The position numbers were made by a program, and so were the translations under genes. A stretch of DNA of 27,596 nt from Clostridiaceae bacterium (GTDB lineage Bacteria; Bacillota; Clostridia; Oscillospirales; Acutalibacteraceae): assembly GCA_016296885.1 (NCBI GenBank), contig JAEDHT010000023.1, forward strand, positions 1-27,596, written 5' to 3'. The notes under the pieces are model-generated. The model did no database searches. It had not been told where the DNA came from and was given only the letters and a program-made list of their open reading frames with translations. Shown here one piece after another: positions 15,844-24,113 of the stretch (position 1 is the first letter of the stretch; every line of letters starts with the position of its first letter).

Positions 15844-16104
15844 ATGAAAAAGTTTTTAACAAGTGCATATGTAAAAGGTTCATACGCATTGTATTCCGCT
15901 AAGGAGGGCTTTAAGCGCTTCTTAAAGGAAGAAAAAGGTGGTTCCGAAATAATTGCTGTAATTATTCTTGTTGCTATCGTTGTTATTCTCGCTTTGTTCT
16001 TCAGAGAGCAACTTGGAAATCTCGTAAATAGCATTTGGGGATCAATTACAGGCAAAACAGAGGGTATCACAGCTGAGTTTGGATCAGGAGAAGTACACGG
16101 TTAA
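15844..16104 (+). CDS. Flp-type (type IVb) pilin, major pilus subunit
   Basis: Short pilin-like protein of 86 residues: a positively charged N-terminal leader (about 1-33, ending KEEKGG), then Ser-Glu and one hydrophobic helix at about 36-53 (IIAVIILVAIVVILALFF), then an amphipathic tail (REQLGNLVNSIWGSITG) and a small C-terminal extension. This is the layout of clostridial Flp1-like pilins. Processing by the prepilin peptidase would be expected at the GG-SE junction (32-34). The usual GxxxxEY spacing is not present, so the exact cut is uncertain. It has the strongest ribosome binding site in the locus (AAAGGAGG, 7-base spacing) and is followed by a 12-bp hairpin. Its position between tadC and the TadE-like gene supports its being the main pilin. 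Confidence 0.82.
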   Translation: MKKFLTSAYVKGSYALYSAKEGFKRFLKEEKGGSEIIAVIILVAIVVILALFFREQLGNLVNSIWGSITGKTEGITAEFGSGEVHG

Positions 16105-16131
16105 TTGTATTAGGTCTATACAACTGCTGAT

Positions 16132-16159
16132 CTTGTCGGGCGAGCAATCGCCCGACAAG
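16132..16159 (+). ncRNA. Perfect 12-bp GNRA-loop hairpin after the pilin gene
   Basis: CTTGTCGGGCGA (16132-16143), loop GCAA (16144-16147) and TCGCCCGACAAG (16148-16159) make a perfect, GC-rich stem capped with a GNRA-type tetraloop, 27 bases after the pilin stop. Only CCTTTTATAG follows, so it is a poor intrinsic terminator. More likely it protects the 3' end of pilin mRNA or acts as a partial terminator that lets less RNA through to the genes downstream. This is an inference; the structure itself is plain. It is entered as an RNA structure, not as an independent RNA gene. Confidence 0.75.
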
Positions 16160-16206
16160 GCGAACCTTTTATAGTGAGTTGGTGTCTCAAAGTGTATATC
16201 TATTGT

Positions 16207-16241
16207 ATGTTTTGAATTGCTAATTTTGAATCGCATATTAG
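16207..16241 (+). repeat. AT-rich intergenic element, copy before the TadE-like gene
   Basis: This stretch contains TTTTGAATTGCTA, then ATTTTGAATCGCATATTA. The leader of the next gene (about 17055-17093) contains TTTGAAACTAGCTA, then ATTTTCAAATCGCATAAATTA. The two align over about 35 bases with small gaps. In this copy the ribosome binding site follows the element; in the second copy it precedes it. They could be a shared regulatory element or a chance likeness in AT-rich DNA. Confidence 0.4.
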
Positions 16242-16252
16242 GAGTGATAATT

Positions 16253-16984
16253 ATGAAAAAAAATAAATCTTCCTTAATTGCCAGATTTGTAAATGACGAG
16301 CGAGCAAGCGCATCTATAGTAGAATATAGTATTATTTTGCCTATATGTCTTTTTCTTCTTGCACTGCTCTTTTTGGCTGGTATGTATCTAAACCAAAAAG
16401 CTGTTTTGGATGCTTCTGTAAATAGAGGTGTTGTGCTTGCACAAAAAATATATTGCGACAATAACGCAGACAGACTGATGAATCTTGGCTTAACTGATGG
16501 ATCTACACAGGTTGGTGTTTCTGTGGATTCTTCTAAGTTTTTGAATGCTGATAACTTGGATTCAGAGCCTTATCGTTATCTCAAATTTGGTTCACGTTTT
16601 GATGAAGTTTATTCTGTAATAGAAAAGAAAATATCAAATTCCATTAAGTTTTCTCAGCTTATACAAAACGATGTAAGGCTATCTGATCTACAAGTTGATA
16701 TCCCTGAGGAATTTAAAGGATTTATGATGTATAAGATGACAGTTAGTGTTAAGCAGGAGTTTAACAATCCTTTTGTTCCTAAGCTTTTGGGGAAGAGCAC
16801 AAGCTCATGGCTTAAGATGTCATCATCAGCTACAGCCACAGTTATGAGTACAACCGAATATATGAGAAATGTTGATATGCTTAATGATATATTAGGTCGT
16901 TATACAGGAAATTCCTGTGACAAGTGGGTGAAGAATATGCTTTCACGTCTCACTGGTTTTATGAACAAAACCGGTGAATCATAA
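16253..16984 (+). CDS. TadE-like pseudopilin
   Basis: Minor pilin-like protein of the Tad pilus. From ATG 16253, 243 residues. The N-terminus has the pseudopilin pattern: a basic and polar leader, then DERASASIVEYSIILP (15-30) with the Glu-Tyr pair, then one hydrophobic helix up to about residue 46 (ICLFLLALLFLAGMYL). The rest is a polar outer domain without recognised motifs. The frame extends upstream to 16217, but AGGAG lies 7-8 bases before ATG 16253. It follows the pilin after a 148-base gap containing the hairpin at 16132-16159 and an AT-rich element (16207-16241) that resembles one before the next gene. Confidence 0.82.
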   Translation: MKKNKSSLIARFVNDERASASIVEYSIILPICLFLLALLFLAGMYLNQKAVLDASVNRGVVLAQKIYCDNNADRLMNLGLTDGSTQVGVSVDSSKFLNADNLDSEPYRYLKFGSRFDEVYSVIEKKISNSIKFSQLIQNDVRLSDLQVDIPEEFKGFMMYKMTVSVKQEFNNPFVPKLLGKSTSSWLKMSSSATATVMSTTEYMRNVDMLNDILGRYTGNSCDKWVKNMLSRLTGFMNKTGES

Positions 16985-17043
16985 TTTGTTGCTTCAGCAG
17001 GTAAAAAGACTTATTTTTTCGAACAACAAATCAAATTTTGAGG

Positions 17044-17095
17044 AAAGGAGAACGATTTGAAACTAGCTATTTATTTTCAAATCGCATAAATTATT
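17044..17095 (+). promoter_or_regulatory. Leader with displaced ribosome binding site, hairpin and 10-codon leader ORF
   Basis: AAAGGAG (17044-17050) lies 45 bases from the ATG at 17096. Between them CGATTTGAAA (17053-17062) and TTTCAAATCG (17075-17084) form a perfect 10-bp stem with a 12-base loop. A TTG at 17057, 6 bases after the ribosome binding site, opens a 10-codon ORF (MKLAIYFQIA, stop 17087-17089) in the same frame as the large gene, and its stop is 6 bases before the ATG. Folding of the hairpin would leave about 13 unpaired bases between ribosome binding site and start. Either hairpin bridging or termination-reinitiation could start the large gene. All elements are seen directly; the mechanism is inferred. 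Confidence 0.6.
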
Positions 17096-20000
17096 ATGTT
17101 TAGCTTTGCTTCAAAATGTAAAGGCTCTATCTCTTTATTTTTATCTATAATATTACTTCCTACACTCACTTTCACCGGACTGATGGTAGACAGTGCTAAT
17201 CTCGCTTTGTCTAAATCAATGGTAGAAAACGCAGGAGAGCTTACAACTAATGCTGCACTTGCAAACTATGACACAGTACTTAAGGATGTATATGGTCTTC
17301 TTGCTCTATCCCAGGTGGGTGAAAAATCGGTAGATGCAGGTAACTACTTTGCTAATACAATGCAAGCTCAAAATCTTATGGCTTCAGTTACATCTGCTAT
17401 GTCCGGACTCAATCAGGATATAAAAGACTTCATTGGAGTAGAAGAAGATGAGTCTGTCACTTATAATTCTAATTTTCTTAATGTAAGTTATGATAATTTT
17501 GATGCAATCGGTGTTGCCGGCAGTTCACTTAGAAATTACAAAATCCTCAAAAATCAGATTGTTGAGTTTATGAAATATAGAGGTCCTGCAGAAATAGCAA
17601 TGGATCTTTTTGCATCAACCGGAAGTTTTGATGAGGTTGATTCAAAAGTGGATGTTACAGCTGCAAAAACTACCGTAGATGCTACAAAGGGTGAGCTTGG
17701 CACGGTGTGCAGAGTTCTCTATAGCGCAATACAAGTATATGATAAGCGTGTAGAAAATTTTAAAGCTGCAGAAAAAGAATGGTCTACAAAAGTAAATGAA
17801 CTTAATGAAAGTATGCGTCTTGCAAATGAATATCTTATCACTTGGGTTATTAATGCTCCTGATATGAGCAGTGTAAGATTTATCAAATTTGATTCTGACG
17901 AAGATCTTGAAAAATATGAACTTGAAGATGCAGATGCAAGCCTTCCATCACAGGATCTTGACTCTGTAAAATTAACATTTGAATCTTCAGTTCGATCCTG
18001 TAGGGATAGAATGACCTCTTTGCAGGAAAAAATGAACACTTACGATAGCTTATCATCTTCAGAGAAGAGACGTTTCTTTGATGATTATCTCAAGTTTTAT
18101 GAAGATTTAAAGTTAGCAATGACTTGCTACAAGACAATAAATGCGGAGCTGGATGATGATTGTCTTTTGACACAAGAACAGGATGAATCTAATTCAAATT
18201 TTAAATCACGTGTGAAAAAAGCCCGTGAAGAAACATCGGTATGGCTCACTGTAACAGCAAATACACTTCTTGAAGATGTCTATAAGTTTTCTATAAACTC
18301 TCAGAGCTATATTGCTAACTATAGGCAAACAGTGCAGGAATATGAGAACAAAGCACAGCAAGAATACAACTCTGTAATAGAAATTTATGCTAAGTACTAT
18401 TTAGGTGTAGCTAATCTCACAGGTTTAGATCCAATGACCGGTGGACCTTTGCTTAAATATTTCTTAATTAATTCAACTGAATTTAAGCAGAGAGTGGCAT
18501 ATGGTAGCAACTATGACTATATGCTCTTGCTCTGTAACTCTGTTCAGGAAAAGTTTAACCAGTTAAAGACAGATAATAATAACCTTAGAATACAGAATGA
18601 AAAGTATGGCGAGGCTACATCAAAGGATGCCTACTATCAAGAGATGTCCGGTGAAATTTCAAAGAATGATGTTACATTTGATATAAATGATCTTCAAGAA
18701 CTAAGAGAGCAGATTGTAGCCAACCAAAACTATGTTGAAAAGGGTATCGCTGCCAAGTTTAATAGTTATACATTCTATGGTAAAGAACTAATAAATCTAA
18801 CTACTTTTGATAAATTTAAAAAAGCTTTACAATCTAAGTTTAAAAATGACAGTGATTTTAATCCTGAAAACTATGACATATACTTCGACCAATACTTCCC
18901 TCAAAAGTTTGAAACACAGAAAGTAGCAGAAACAGATACCTGTTTCCTAAAGAGAATCGATGAGGGCGGTAAGGTGTTTGGTGGAAAAACATTTAATGTA
19001 CCTGCATTTTATGCCTATCTTGTAACAAGATTTAGTGGATATACCTCTGAGTCAAAAATTGATGAAGAAGTTACAGAAGCAGCATCAGAGATAAGCAATG
19101 AGGTTGTTGAAGAGGTTTCTAAGGATGAAGTTCCAAATGTTCACTCCCTGGATGTATTCTCTTCACTTAATACAGAAGGTGGAGACCTCAACCTGATAGA
19201 TATTAGCGGTGTTAGCGATGATTCTTCCACAGGTATCTTGAGAATGTTCTCGGGCATGGCTACTAAGGTAAAGGGAATGTTCCAGATGTTTAAGAATGGT
19301 TGGAGTGGACTTGCAGATAATTTACTTGTAACAGAGTATGCATTCCAAAACTTCTCATTTGCTACAATGGACAAGATGAAAGAAAAGGAAAATGGAGGCA
19401 AGGACTTCCAAACACCAACTTTAATCAGTATCAATTCTAAAAACAACAAGATATATGGTTGTGAAATAGAATACATCCTCGAAGGCTATAGAGGTCAAAA
19501 AGGAAGCAAGCCAAAGTGGTGGCAGTTCTGGAAGGACGAGGTTAAAGCCGATGGTCCGGAAAAGAATGTTAAAATTGTAAAGAGCCAGATATTCCTACTG
19601 AGATTTGTTCTGAACTCTATTTTTGCTTTTACAAGCAATACGTTACGAACACAAACAGAAGCACCTGCACAGGCGCTAAGTGCAGCGTGTTGGGGTGCTG
19701 TTCCGGCATCAGTATGGCAGGTAATTCTGGAACTGATTTTGTCGCTATGCGAGACCTCACGAGATTTATCTATGCTTATGGATGGCGAAGAAATGCCTGT
19801 TTATAAGTCTGATGAAAACTGGTACTTCCAGCTTGGCGGTGGTGCTATTGATTCTGCTATTAACGATGCCAAAAATAAGGTAAGTAACTATGTTGCAGAT
19901 CAAGCAAGCGACCTTGCAAGCGGACTTATTAATAGTGCAGAGTCTTATATAGGTAAGATGGTAAGCGGTGTCACTTCAGATATCAGCGAGAAAACCTCTG

Positions 20001-21037
20001 ATGTTTTGACTCAGGTTAACACTGAGCTCACAGCTGTTGCTACCGAACAGATGACAAATATTGTGTCTGCGATGGGCGATGCTGTAAAAGATTATGTAGA
20101 AGAGCAGTATCTCAAAATTATTACAGATGGTTTGAAATTTGATAAGAAAAATATGAAAGCCGATTTGGAAGAGATATTAAAGGGATACTATAAAGATAAC
20201 GAAAAGCTTGACAAGGACTTTAAGGAAGTTCTTGATGTTGCTGCTAAGGGCATGGTTGATGTAATCATGGCCAGTGACGTTGTAAAAAAACTTGAAGAAT
20301 ACAGCAAAAAGATGCAATACAAGCCTGATCTAGGAAAGGATTTTGACACAAGGGTTGTAATTAACGGCAACACAATTGCGGAAATCATGAATGGTACCTC
20401 AACAGCTATAAATGATTTTATTGAGGGTATGACTGAATATCTGCAGAAGAGTGTTCAAAAGACAGTTGACAATTGCCTCAAGGAGGCAGAAAATGAGATT
20501 AATGGTAAGGTTTCCGAATACAGTGATAAAGCTGAAGAATGGACTGATCAAAAATCTGAAGAACTTGGTGCAAAAGTAAATGAATGGTTAAATGAGTCAC
20601 TTGGTTCTGATTTCTCTTCAGGTAACAGTGGAGGTTCTGCCGGATCTTTGGTAACCGGTTCAACCTCATCTTCCGGTAACGTTAGTAACCAGTCATCTTT
20701 CGTTAGTAAATTGCTCAACTTCTCATATAAGGATTACCTCAGAATTTTCTTATTCCTTAACCTACAGGGTAGTAAGGAAGATGAAATGCTACAGAGAATT
20801 GATGATGTTATCGAGCTAAATGTAAAGGGTGGCTTGCAAGAATACTATGCTGGTATCGGTGTTACCGGACACCCTGCGGGTCAAAATTTTGGTATGAATA
20901 ATGCATTCACATATGTTCAGATATCATCCAAAATTCACGTTAAGCCATTGTTATTATCACAGAAGATATTCTCGTCCGGATTGAATGGTGTATTTGATAT
21001 GTGGAGTTACGAGTATTCTAATGTACAAGGATATTAA
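17096..21037 (+). CDS. Very large TadG-like surface protein of the Tad locus (DUF5702-like)
   Basis: At 1313 residues it is the largest product of the locus. The N-terminus (1-40) has the Tad pseudopilin layout: CKGSISLFLSIILLP then TFTGLMVDSANLALSKSM, one membrane helix with the bulk outside. The following ALANYDTVLKDVYGLLALSQ and the C-terminal FSYKDYLRIFLFL (about 1203-1215) recall the DUF5702 family of clostridial Tad loci; this is from memory. Residues about 180-560 are charged and helical, probably coiled coil. About 825-900 includes more hydrophobic helices. About 925-1170 is a long Ala/Asp/Glu-rich helical region. A Ser/Gly linker lies at about 1172-1198. It is probably the tip or adhesive subunit. 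The ATG has no adjacent ribosome binding site; see the leader at 17044-17095. The second TadE-like gene follows after 36 bases. Confidence 0.8.
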   Translation: MFSFASKCKGSISLFLSIILLPTLTFTGLMVDSANLALSKSMVENAGELTTNAALANYDTVLKDVYGLLALSQVGEKSVDAGNYFANTMQAQNLMASVTSAMSGLNQDIKDFIGVEEDESVTYNSNFLNVSYDNFDAIGVAGSSLRNYKILKNQIVEFMKYRGPAEIAMDLFASTGSFDEVDSKVDVTAAKTTVDATKGELGTVCRVLYSAIQVYDKRVENFKAAEKEWSTKVNELNESMRLANEYLITWVINAPDMSSVRFIKFDSDEDLEKYELEDADASLPSQDLDSVKLTFESSVRSCRDRMTSLQEKMNTYDSLSSSEKRRFFDDYLKFYEDLKLAMTCYKTINAELDDDCLLTQEQDESNSNFKSRVKKAREETSVWLTVTANTLLEDVYKFSINSQSYIANYRQTVQEYENKAQQEYNSVIEIYAKYYLGVANLTGLDPMTGGPLLKYFLINSTEFKQRVAYGSNYDYMLLLCNSVQEKFNQLKTDNNNLRIQNEKYGEATSKDAYYQEMSGEISKNDVTFDINDLQELREQIVANQNYVEKGIAAKFNSYTFYGKELINLTTFDKFKKALQSKFKNDSDFNPENYDIYFDQYFPQKFETQKVAETDTCFLKRIDEGGKVFGGKTFNVPAFYAYLVTRFSGYTSESKIDEEVTEAASEISNEVVEEVSKDEVPNVHSLDVFSSLNTEGGDLNLIDISGVSDDSSTGILRMFSGMATKVKGMFQMFKNGWSGLADNLLVTEYAFQNFSFATMDKMKEKENGGKDFQTPTLISINSKNNKIYGCEIEYILEGYRGQKGSKPKWWQFWKDEVKADGPEKNVKIVKSQIFLLRFVLNSIFAFTSNTLRTQTEAPAQALSAACWGAVPASVWQVILELILSLCETSRDLSMLMDGEEMPVYKSDENWYFQLGGGAIDSAINDAKNKVSNYVADQASDLASGLINSAESYIGKMVSGVTSDISEKTSDVLTQVNTELTAVATEQMTNIVSAMGDAVKDYVEEQYLKIITDGLKFDKKNMKADLEEILKGYYKDNEKLDKDFKEVLDVAAKGMVDVIMASDVVKKLEEYSKKMQYKPDLGKDFDTRVVINGNTIAEIMNGTSTAINDFIEGMTEYLQKSVQKTVDNCLKEAENEINGKVSEYSDKAEEWTDQKSEELGAKVNEWLNESLGSDFSSGNSGGSAGSLVTGSTSSSGNVSNQSSFVSKLLNFSYKDYLRIFLFLNLQGSKEDEMLQRIDDVIELNVKGGLQEYYAGIGVTGHPAGQNFGMNNAFTYVQISSKIHVKPLLLSQKIFSSGLNGVFDMWSYEYSNVQGY

Positions 21038-21073
21038 AATTTGTATATAAACATATAGAAGAGAGGGATAATT

Positions 21074-22060
21074 GTGAAGCTTTTTAAAAAATTTAAAAAA
21101 GAAGATGGTTCGTTAACCATTGAAGCTTCAATATCTATGGTTTTCTTCAGCCTTGTTATGGTTGGCCTGCTCACACTGATAAATGCTTGCAGAGTGCAGG
21201 CAACCGTACAAAATGCACTTGACAAGTCGGCATTGGAGCTTTCACAGCTGATGTACCTTTATGAAGCCACAGGTCTTTACTATGTAACTGTGGATGTATC
21301 AGGAGATGCAACTAATGCAGCGAATACAGCGGTAAACACATCAAATGCTATTAATAACGGATATAATGCTATTGATGATATAGTTAACAATGGCTCAAAC
21401 TCACAGCTTGGCAAGGAGATGGATTCATTTATGTCTCCGGGAGGCTTAGCATCAGGTATCTATTCTCTATATAGCGGATTTAAGAGCAGTGGCGACAGTA
21501 CAGATTCGGAAATGTCTGTTGGTGATGCCACCTCAGTAGTTTTAAATTCTGTTAATGGAGAAGATGGCACTTTAACAAGCACATATGAAACAATTCGCGA
21601 CGGTGTAAAGACTATATCTGATGATCCGGTTAACTTTATTATGCAACTCGGCAAATATGGGCTTAACTCAAAAACATCATATATGTTTGGTGCCTCACTT
21701 GGCGAGTCTATCACAACATCTTATCTTGGTGCGAACAACGAGGGTATAGATGAAGAGACTTATGCTAATGAGAGATTGATGGGACTTGGAGTAAAGGATG
21801 GACTTTCAGGGCTTAATTTTAAGAAATCTTCTGTATTTGCTCCTTCTTCACCAACAAACATTAATTTGATCGTTACCTATGACGTAGCAGTCTTTCCGCT
21901 TTTAGGTGATTTTAAAGTAACATTTGCGCAGAGTGCCTCTACCCGAGCTTGGCTAGGCGGAGATTTGACAGTAGCAAAGGCTGGTGGATATGGCACGAAG
22001 AAAAATATCGATAAAAAAGATCCGGATCCAACTACAAGTAGTTTGCCTGCGGTTGGATGA
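21074..22060 (+). CDS. Second TadE/TadG-like pseudopilin
   Basis: The 328-residue protein begins with a basic leader, MKLFKKFKK, then EDGSLTIEASISMVFFSLVM (10-29), the Gly-then-Glu pseudopilin pattern with the membrane helix running to about residue 37. A polar Asn/Ser/Gly-rich outer domain follows. Near residues 255-295 is a more hydrophobic stretch of beta-like sequence (NINLIVTYDVAVFPLLGDF), and the C-terminus ends in a short Pro/Asp tail. The start is GTG 21074 with AGAGGG 6 bases upstream. It is likely a minor pilin or a membrane-bound assembly factor working with the 1313-residue protein. The family-level call rests on the N-terminal pattern and the context. Confidence 0.78.
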   Translation: MKLFKKFKKEDGSLTIEASISMVFFSLVMVGLLTLINACRVQATVQNALDKSALELSQLMYLYEATGLYYVTVDVSGDATNAANTAVNTSNAINNGYNAIDDIVNNGSNSQLGKEMDSFMSPGGLASGIYSLYSGFKSSGDSTDSEMSVGDATSVVLNSVNGEDGTLTSTYETIRDGVKTISDDPVNFIMQLGKYGLNSKTSYMFGASLGESITTSYLGANNEGIDEETYANERLMGLGVKDGLSGLNFKKSSVFAPSSPTNINLIVTYDVAVFPLLGDFKVTFAQSASTRAWLGGDLTVAKAGGYGTKKNIDKKDPDPTTSSLPAVG

Positions 22061-22092
22061 TATTTAAAAACAAACACTGAGGGTGTCATTTT

Positions 22093-22773
22093 ATGCTTGA
22101 AACAATTATTATGATTTTAGCCCCAATACTCTTATCAACCGTGGTAATGATATATATAAATTTTGGTGATATAAGGGCTCAAAAGGGACTACCAGCTAAA
22201 ATTAAATCGTTAATGAGTATTAGAAAAAATAAAGTAGTTTTGTTTTTTCTTATGTGTTTTGGCATAGGAATGATGTTCTGGTCACATTGGAAATTAGGAG
22301 ATGCCTTAGAAAAATCTCTTAAACAGTTGTTTATCTTCGAATTTTTAACGGCAGTTGCATATGTTGATCTAAAAAAGCAGATAATTCCAAACAAATTGAT
22401 AATATTTGCATTTTTCTCATACTTTGTATTCTTTGCATATGAGGCTCTGGCTATAGACGCTAATATAAAAAGTCTCTTAATCAATGCAGGACTCGGACTT
22501 TTACTTGGTGGCGGTGTATTCGGTTTGTCTGCCGTGTTTTCAAAAGGTGCTGTCGGAATGGGTGATATAAAGTTGTTTTCTGTACTTGGAATTTTGATGG
22601 GGCCCTTTGCCGTGTTCAATGTGATAGTATATACAGTTTTTTTGACGGCAGTTTATGGTATAATTATGATGTTAGGAAAGAAAAAAAATAAAAAATCTGT
22701 TGTTCCTGCCGGTCCGTTTGCCTTAGCAGGTATGATGGTTGCTATGTTTCTTGGTATTGGAGGATGGTTATAA
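22093..22773 (+). CDS. tadV: A24-family prepilin peptidase (TadV/CpaA type)
   Basis: Integral-membrane aspartic protease that cuts the leader peptides of Flp pilin and the TadE-like pseudopilins. It has 226 residues with about six or seven hydrophobic segments. The two catalytic aspartates are in the expected places: Asp92 in YVDLKKQIIPN (90-100) and Asp158 in the GMGD motif (GAVGMGDIKLF, 152-162). No N-terminal methylase domain with the Cys tetrad is present, so it should cleave but not methylate, as usual for TadV. An additional N-terminal stretch of about 75 residues with two hydrophobic segments precedes the core. The stop codon overlaps the ATG of the next gene (TAATG), which implies coupled translation. 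Confidence 0.93.
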   Translation: MLETIIMILAPILLSTVVMIYINFGDIRAQKGLPAKIKSLMSIRKNKVVLFFLMCFGIGMMFWSHWKLGDALEKSLKQLFIFEFLTAVAYVDLKKQIIPNKLIIFAFFSYFVFFAYEALAIDANIKSLLINAGLGLLLGGGVFGLSAVFSKGAVGMGDIKLFSVLGILMGPFAVFNVIVYTVFLTAVYGIIMMLGKKKNKKSVVPAGPFALAGMMVAMFLGIGGWL

Positions 22774-24095
22774 TGAGCAAGACTGTTATTGCACTGCTTC
22801 TTTCACTAATAGTTGCTCTGGGCTCTGCATACACGGTTACTCTATATTTTCAAAAGGATGAGGATGAGCTTCCTGAGGAAACCGTGAATCAAATCGCCTA
22901 TTATAAAGAGATAGGAGATGAACAGCTTTTACTTGGCGGATATGGTAAGGCTTGTGAATGTTATGAGAATATACTCTCACTCGATCCATCTATAGAAAAC
23001 TATCTTGCTTTAGCCGATGTATACTTTGAGGCAGAGCGTTACACACGATTTACTGAACTATTGAGAACTGCAATCTCTGTTTTCCCACAGGACAACAGAT
23101 GCTACGAAAAGCTTGCACAATATTATCTTGATACAAAGACATATAAGTCATGTAAAGAAATAACACAAATGGCTTTTGATAATTCTGTTTCCAATGATAT
23201 TCTAAAAGAATTGTACTACGCTAGTGCATTTCAGTTTGAAACATACTTTGCTCAAGTGCCTAGTGCGTCACGTTTTTATAATGGCTTTTCAGTTACAAAG
23301 AAAGATGATGGCTATTATTATTTAAACACAAATATGAGATTTGATCTTGGTCCTTTTGAATATGCCACTGCATTTACAGATACATTGGCTGCTGTTAGAA
23401 AGGAAAAAGGTAAATACTACTACATAGATCTTGAAGGAGAAAAATATCTTAGCACATCAGAGGATTATGAAATTGCATATTCGTTCTGTGAGGGATTTGC
23501 AATAGTAAAGACAGAGGATGGAAAATACAGGTATCTTTCTACTGACAACAAGCTTCAAAATGGATATTTCGAGGCTGCCACACTTTATAAAAACGGCGTT
23601 GCTATGGCAAAGTACGACGGCGCATGGTATTTGATCAACACTCTTGGTGGTAAGGTAGAGGAAAATAAATCTTACTACGATGTTAAAATAGATGAAGATA
23701 ACATTTGCAGTAATAATGGTATTATATTTGTAAGTGATGGTGAGGGAAAAGGATATTACCCAATAGATCTCACCGGAGCTAGAATTGGCACTGATACCTA
23801 TGATGACGCAAAGCCATTTTTCACAGGTGAGCTTGCACCTGTTATGAAAGATGAAAAATGGGGATTTATTGATAAAACCGGCAAATTAGTAATTGACTAC
23901 CAATATCAGGATGCACAACCGTTTGGATGTGATGTAGCAGCTGTAAAAACAGGCAACAAATGGGGCTTTATCTCATCTGAGAATGTATTGGTAATCGAAG
24001 CACAGTATGAGGATGCAAAATGTTTTTCAGGAGAAGAAAAGTTCTGTCCTGTAAAGATTGACGGTGTATGGTCATTTATAAAATTTATTGCTTAA
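22773..24095 (+). CDS. Membrane-anchored TPR and WG-repeat protein
   Basis: The 440-residue protein has an N-terminal membrane helix or uncleaved signal at about 4-25, two or three TPR-like helical repeats at about 40-160 (GDEQLLLGGYGKACECYENI fits the TPR spacing), then WG repeats from about 169 to the end. The clearest repeats are KWGFIDKTGKLVIDYQYQDA and KWGFISSENVLVIEAQYEDA; earlier copies are more divergent (KYYYIDLEG, AWYLINTLGG). WG repeats form beta structures thought to bind partners. The start ATG overlaps the prepilin peptidase stop and has GGAGG 9 bases upstream (another ATG 9 bases earlier is too close to it). The role in the pilus locus is unknown; a scaffold or periplasmic-side assembly factor is my guess. 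Confidence 0.8.
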   Translation: MSKTVIALLLSLIVALGSAYTVTLYFQKDEDELPEETVNQIAYYKEIGDEQLLLGGYGKACECYENILSLDPSIENYLALADVYFEAERYTRFTELLRTAISVFPQDNRCYEKLAQYYLDTKTYKSCKEITQMAFDNSVSNDILKELYYASAFQFETYFAQVPSASRFYNGFSVTKKDDGYYYLNTNMRFDLGPFEYATAFTDTLAAVRKEKGKYYYIDLEGEKYLSTSEDYEIAYSFCEGFAIVKTEDGKYRYLSTDNKLQNGYFEAATLYKNGVAMAKYDGAWYLINTLGGKVEENKSYYDVKIDEDNICSNNGIIFVSDGEGKGYYPIDLTGARIGTDTYDDAKPFFTGELAPVMKDEKWGFIDKTGKLVIDYQYQDAQPFGCDVAAVKTGNKWGFISSENVLVIEAQYEDAKCFSGEEKFCPVKIDGVWSFIKFIA

Positions 24096-24113
24096 AAAAA
24101 CGGAGGCATTTAT

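Noticed and set aside
16212..16241. TTGAAT-18-TATTAG promoter-like pair before the TadE-like gene
   Set aside because: Transcription would start beyond the ribosome binding site of that gene, so it could not produce a normal mRNA; chance match in AT-rich DNA.
16985..17043. TTTGTTG/CAACAAA inverted repeat after the first TadE-like gene
   Set aside because: A 7-bp AT-rich stem with a long loop and no T-tract; too weak to call a terminator.
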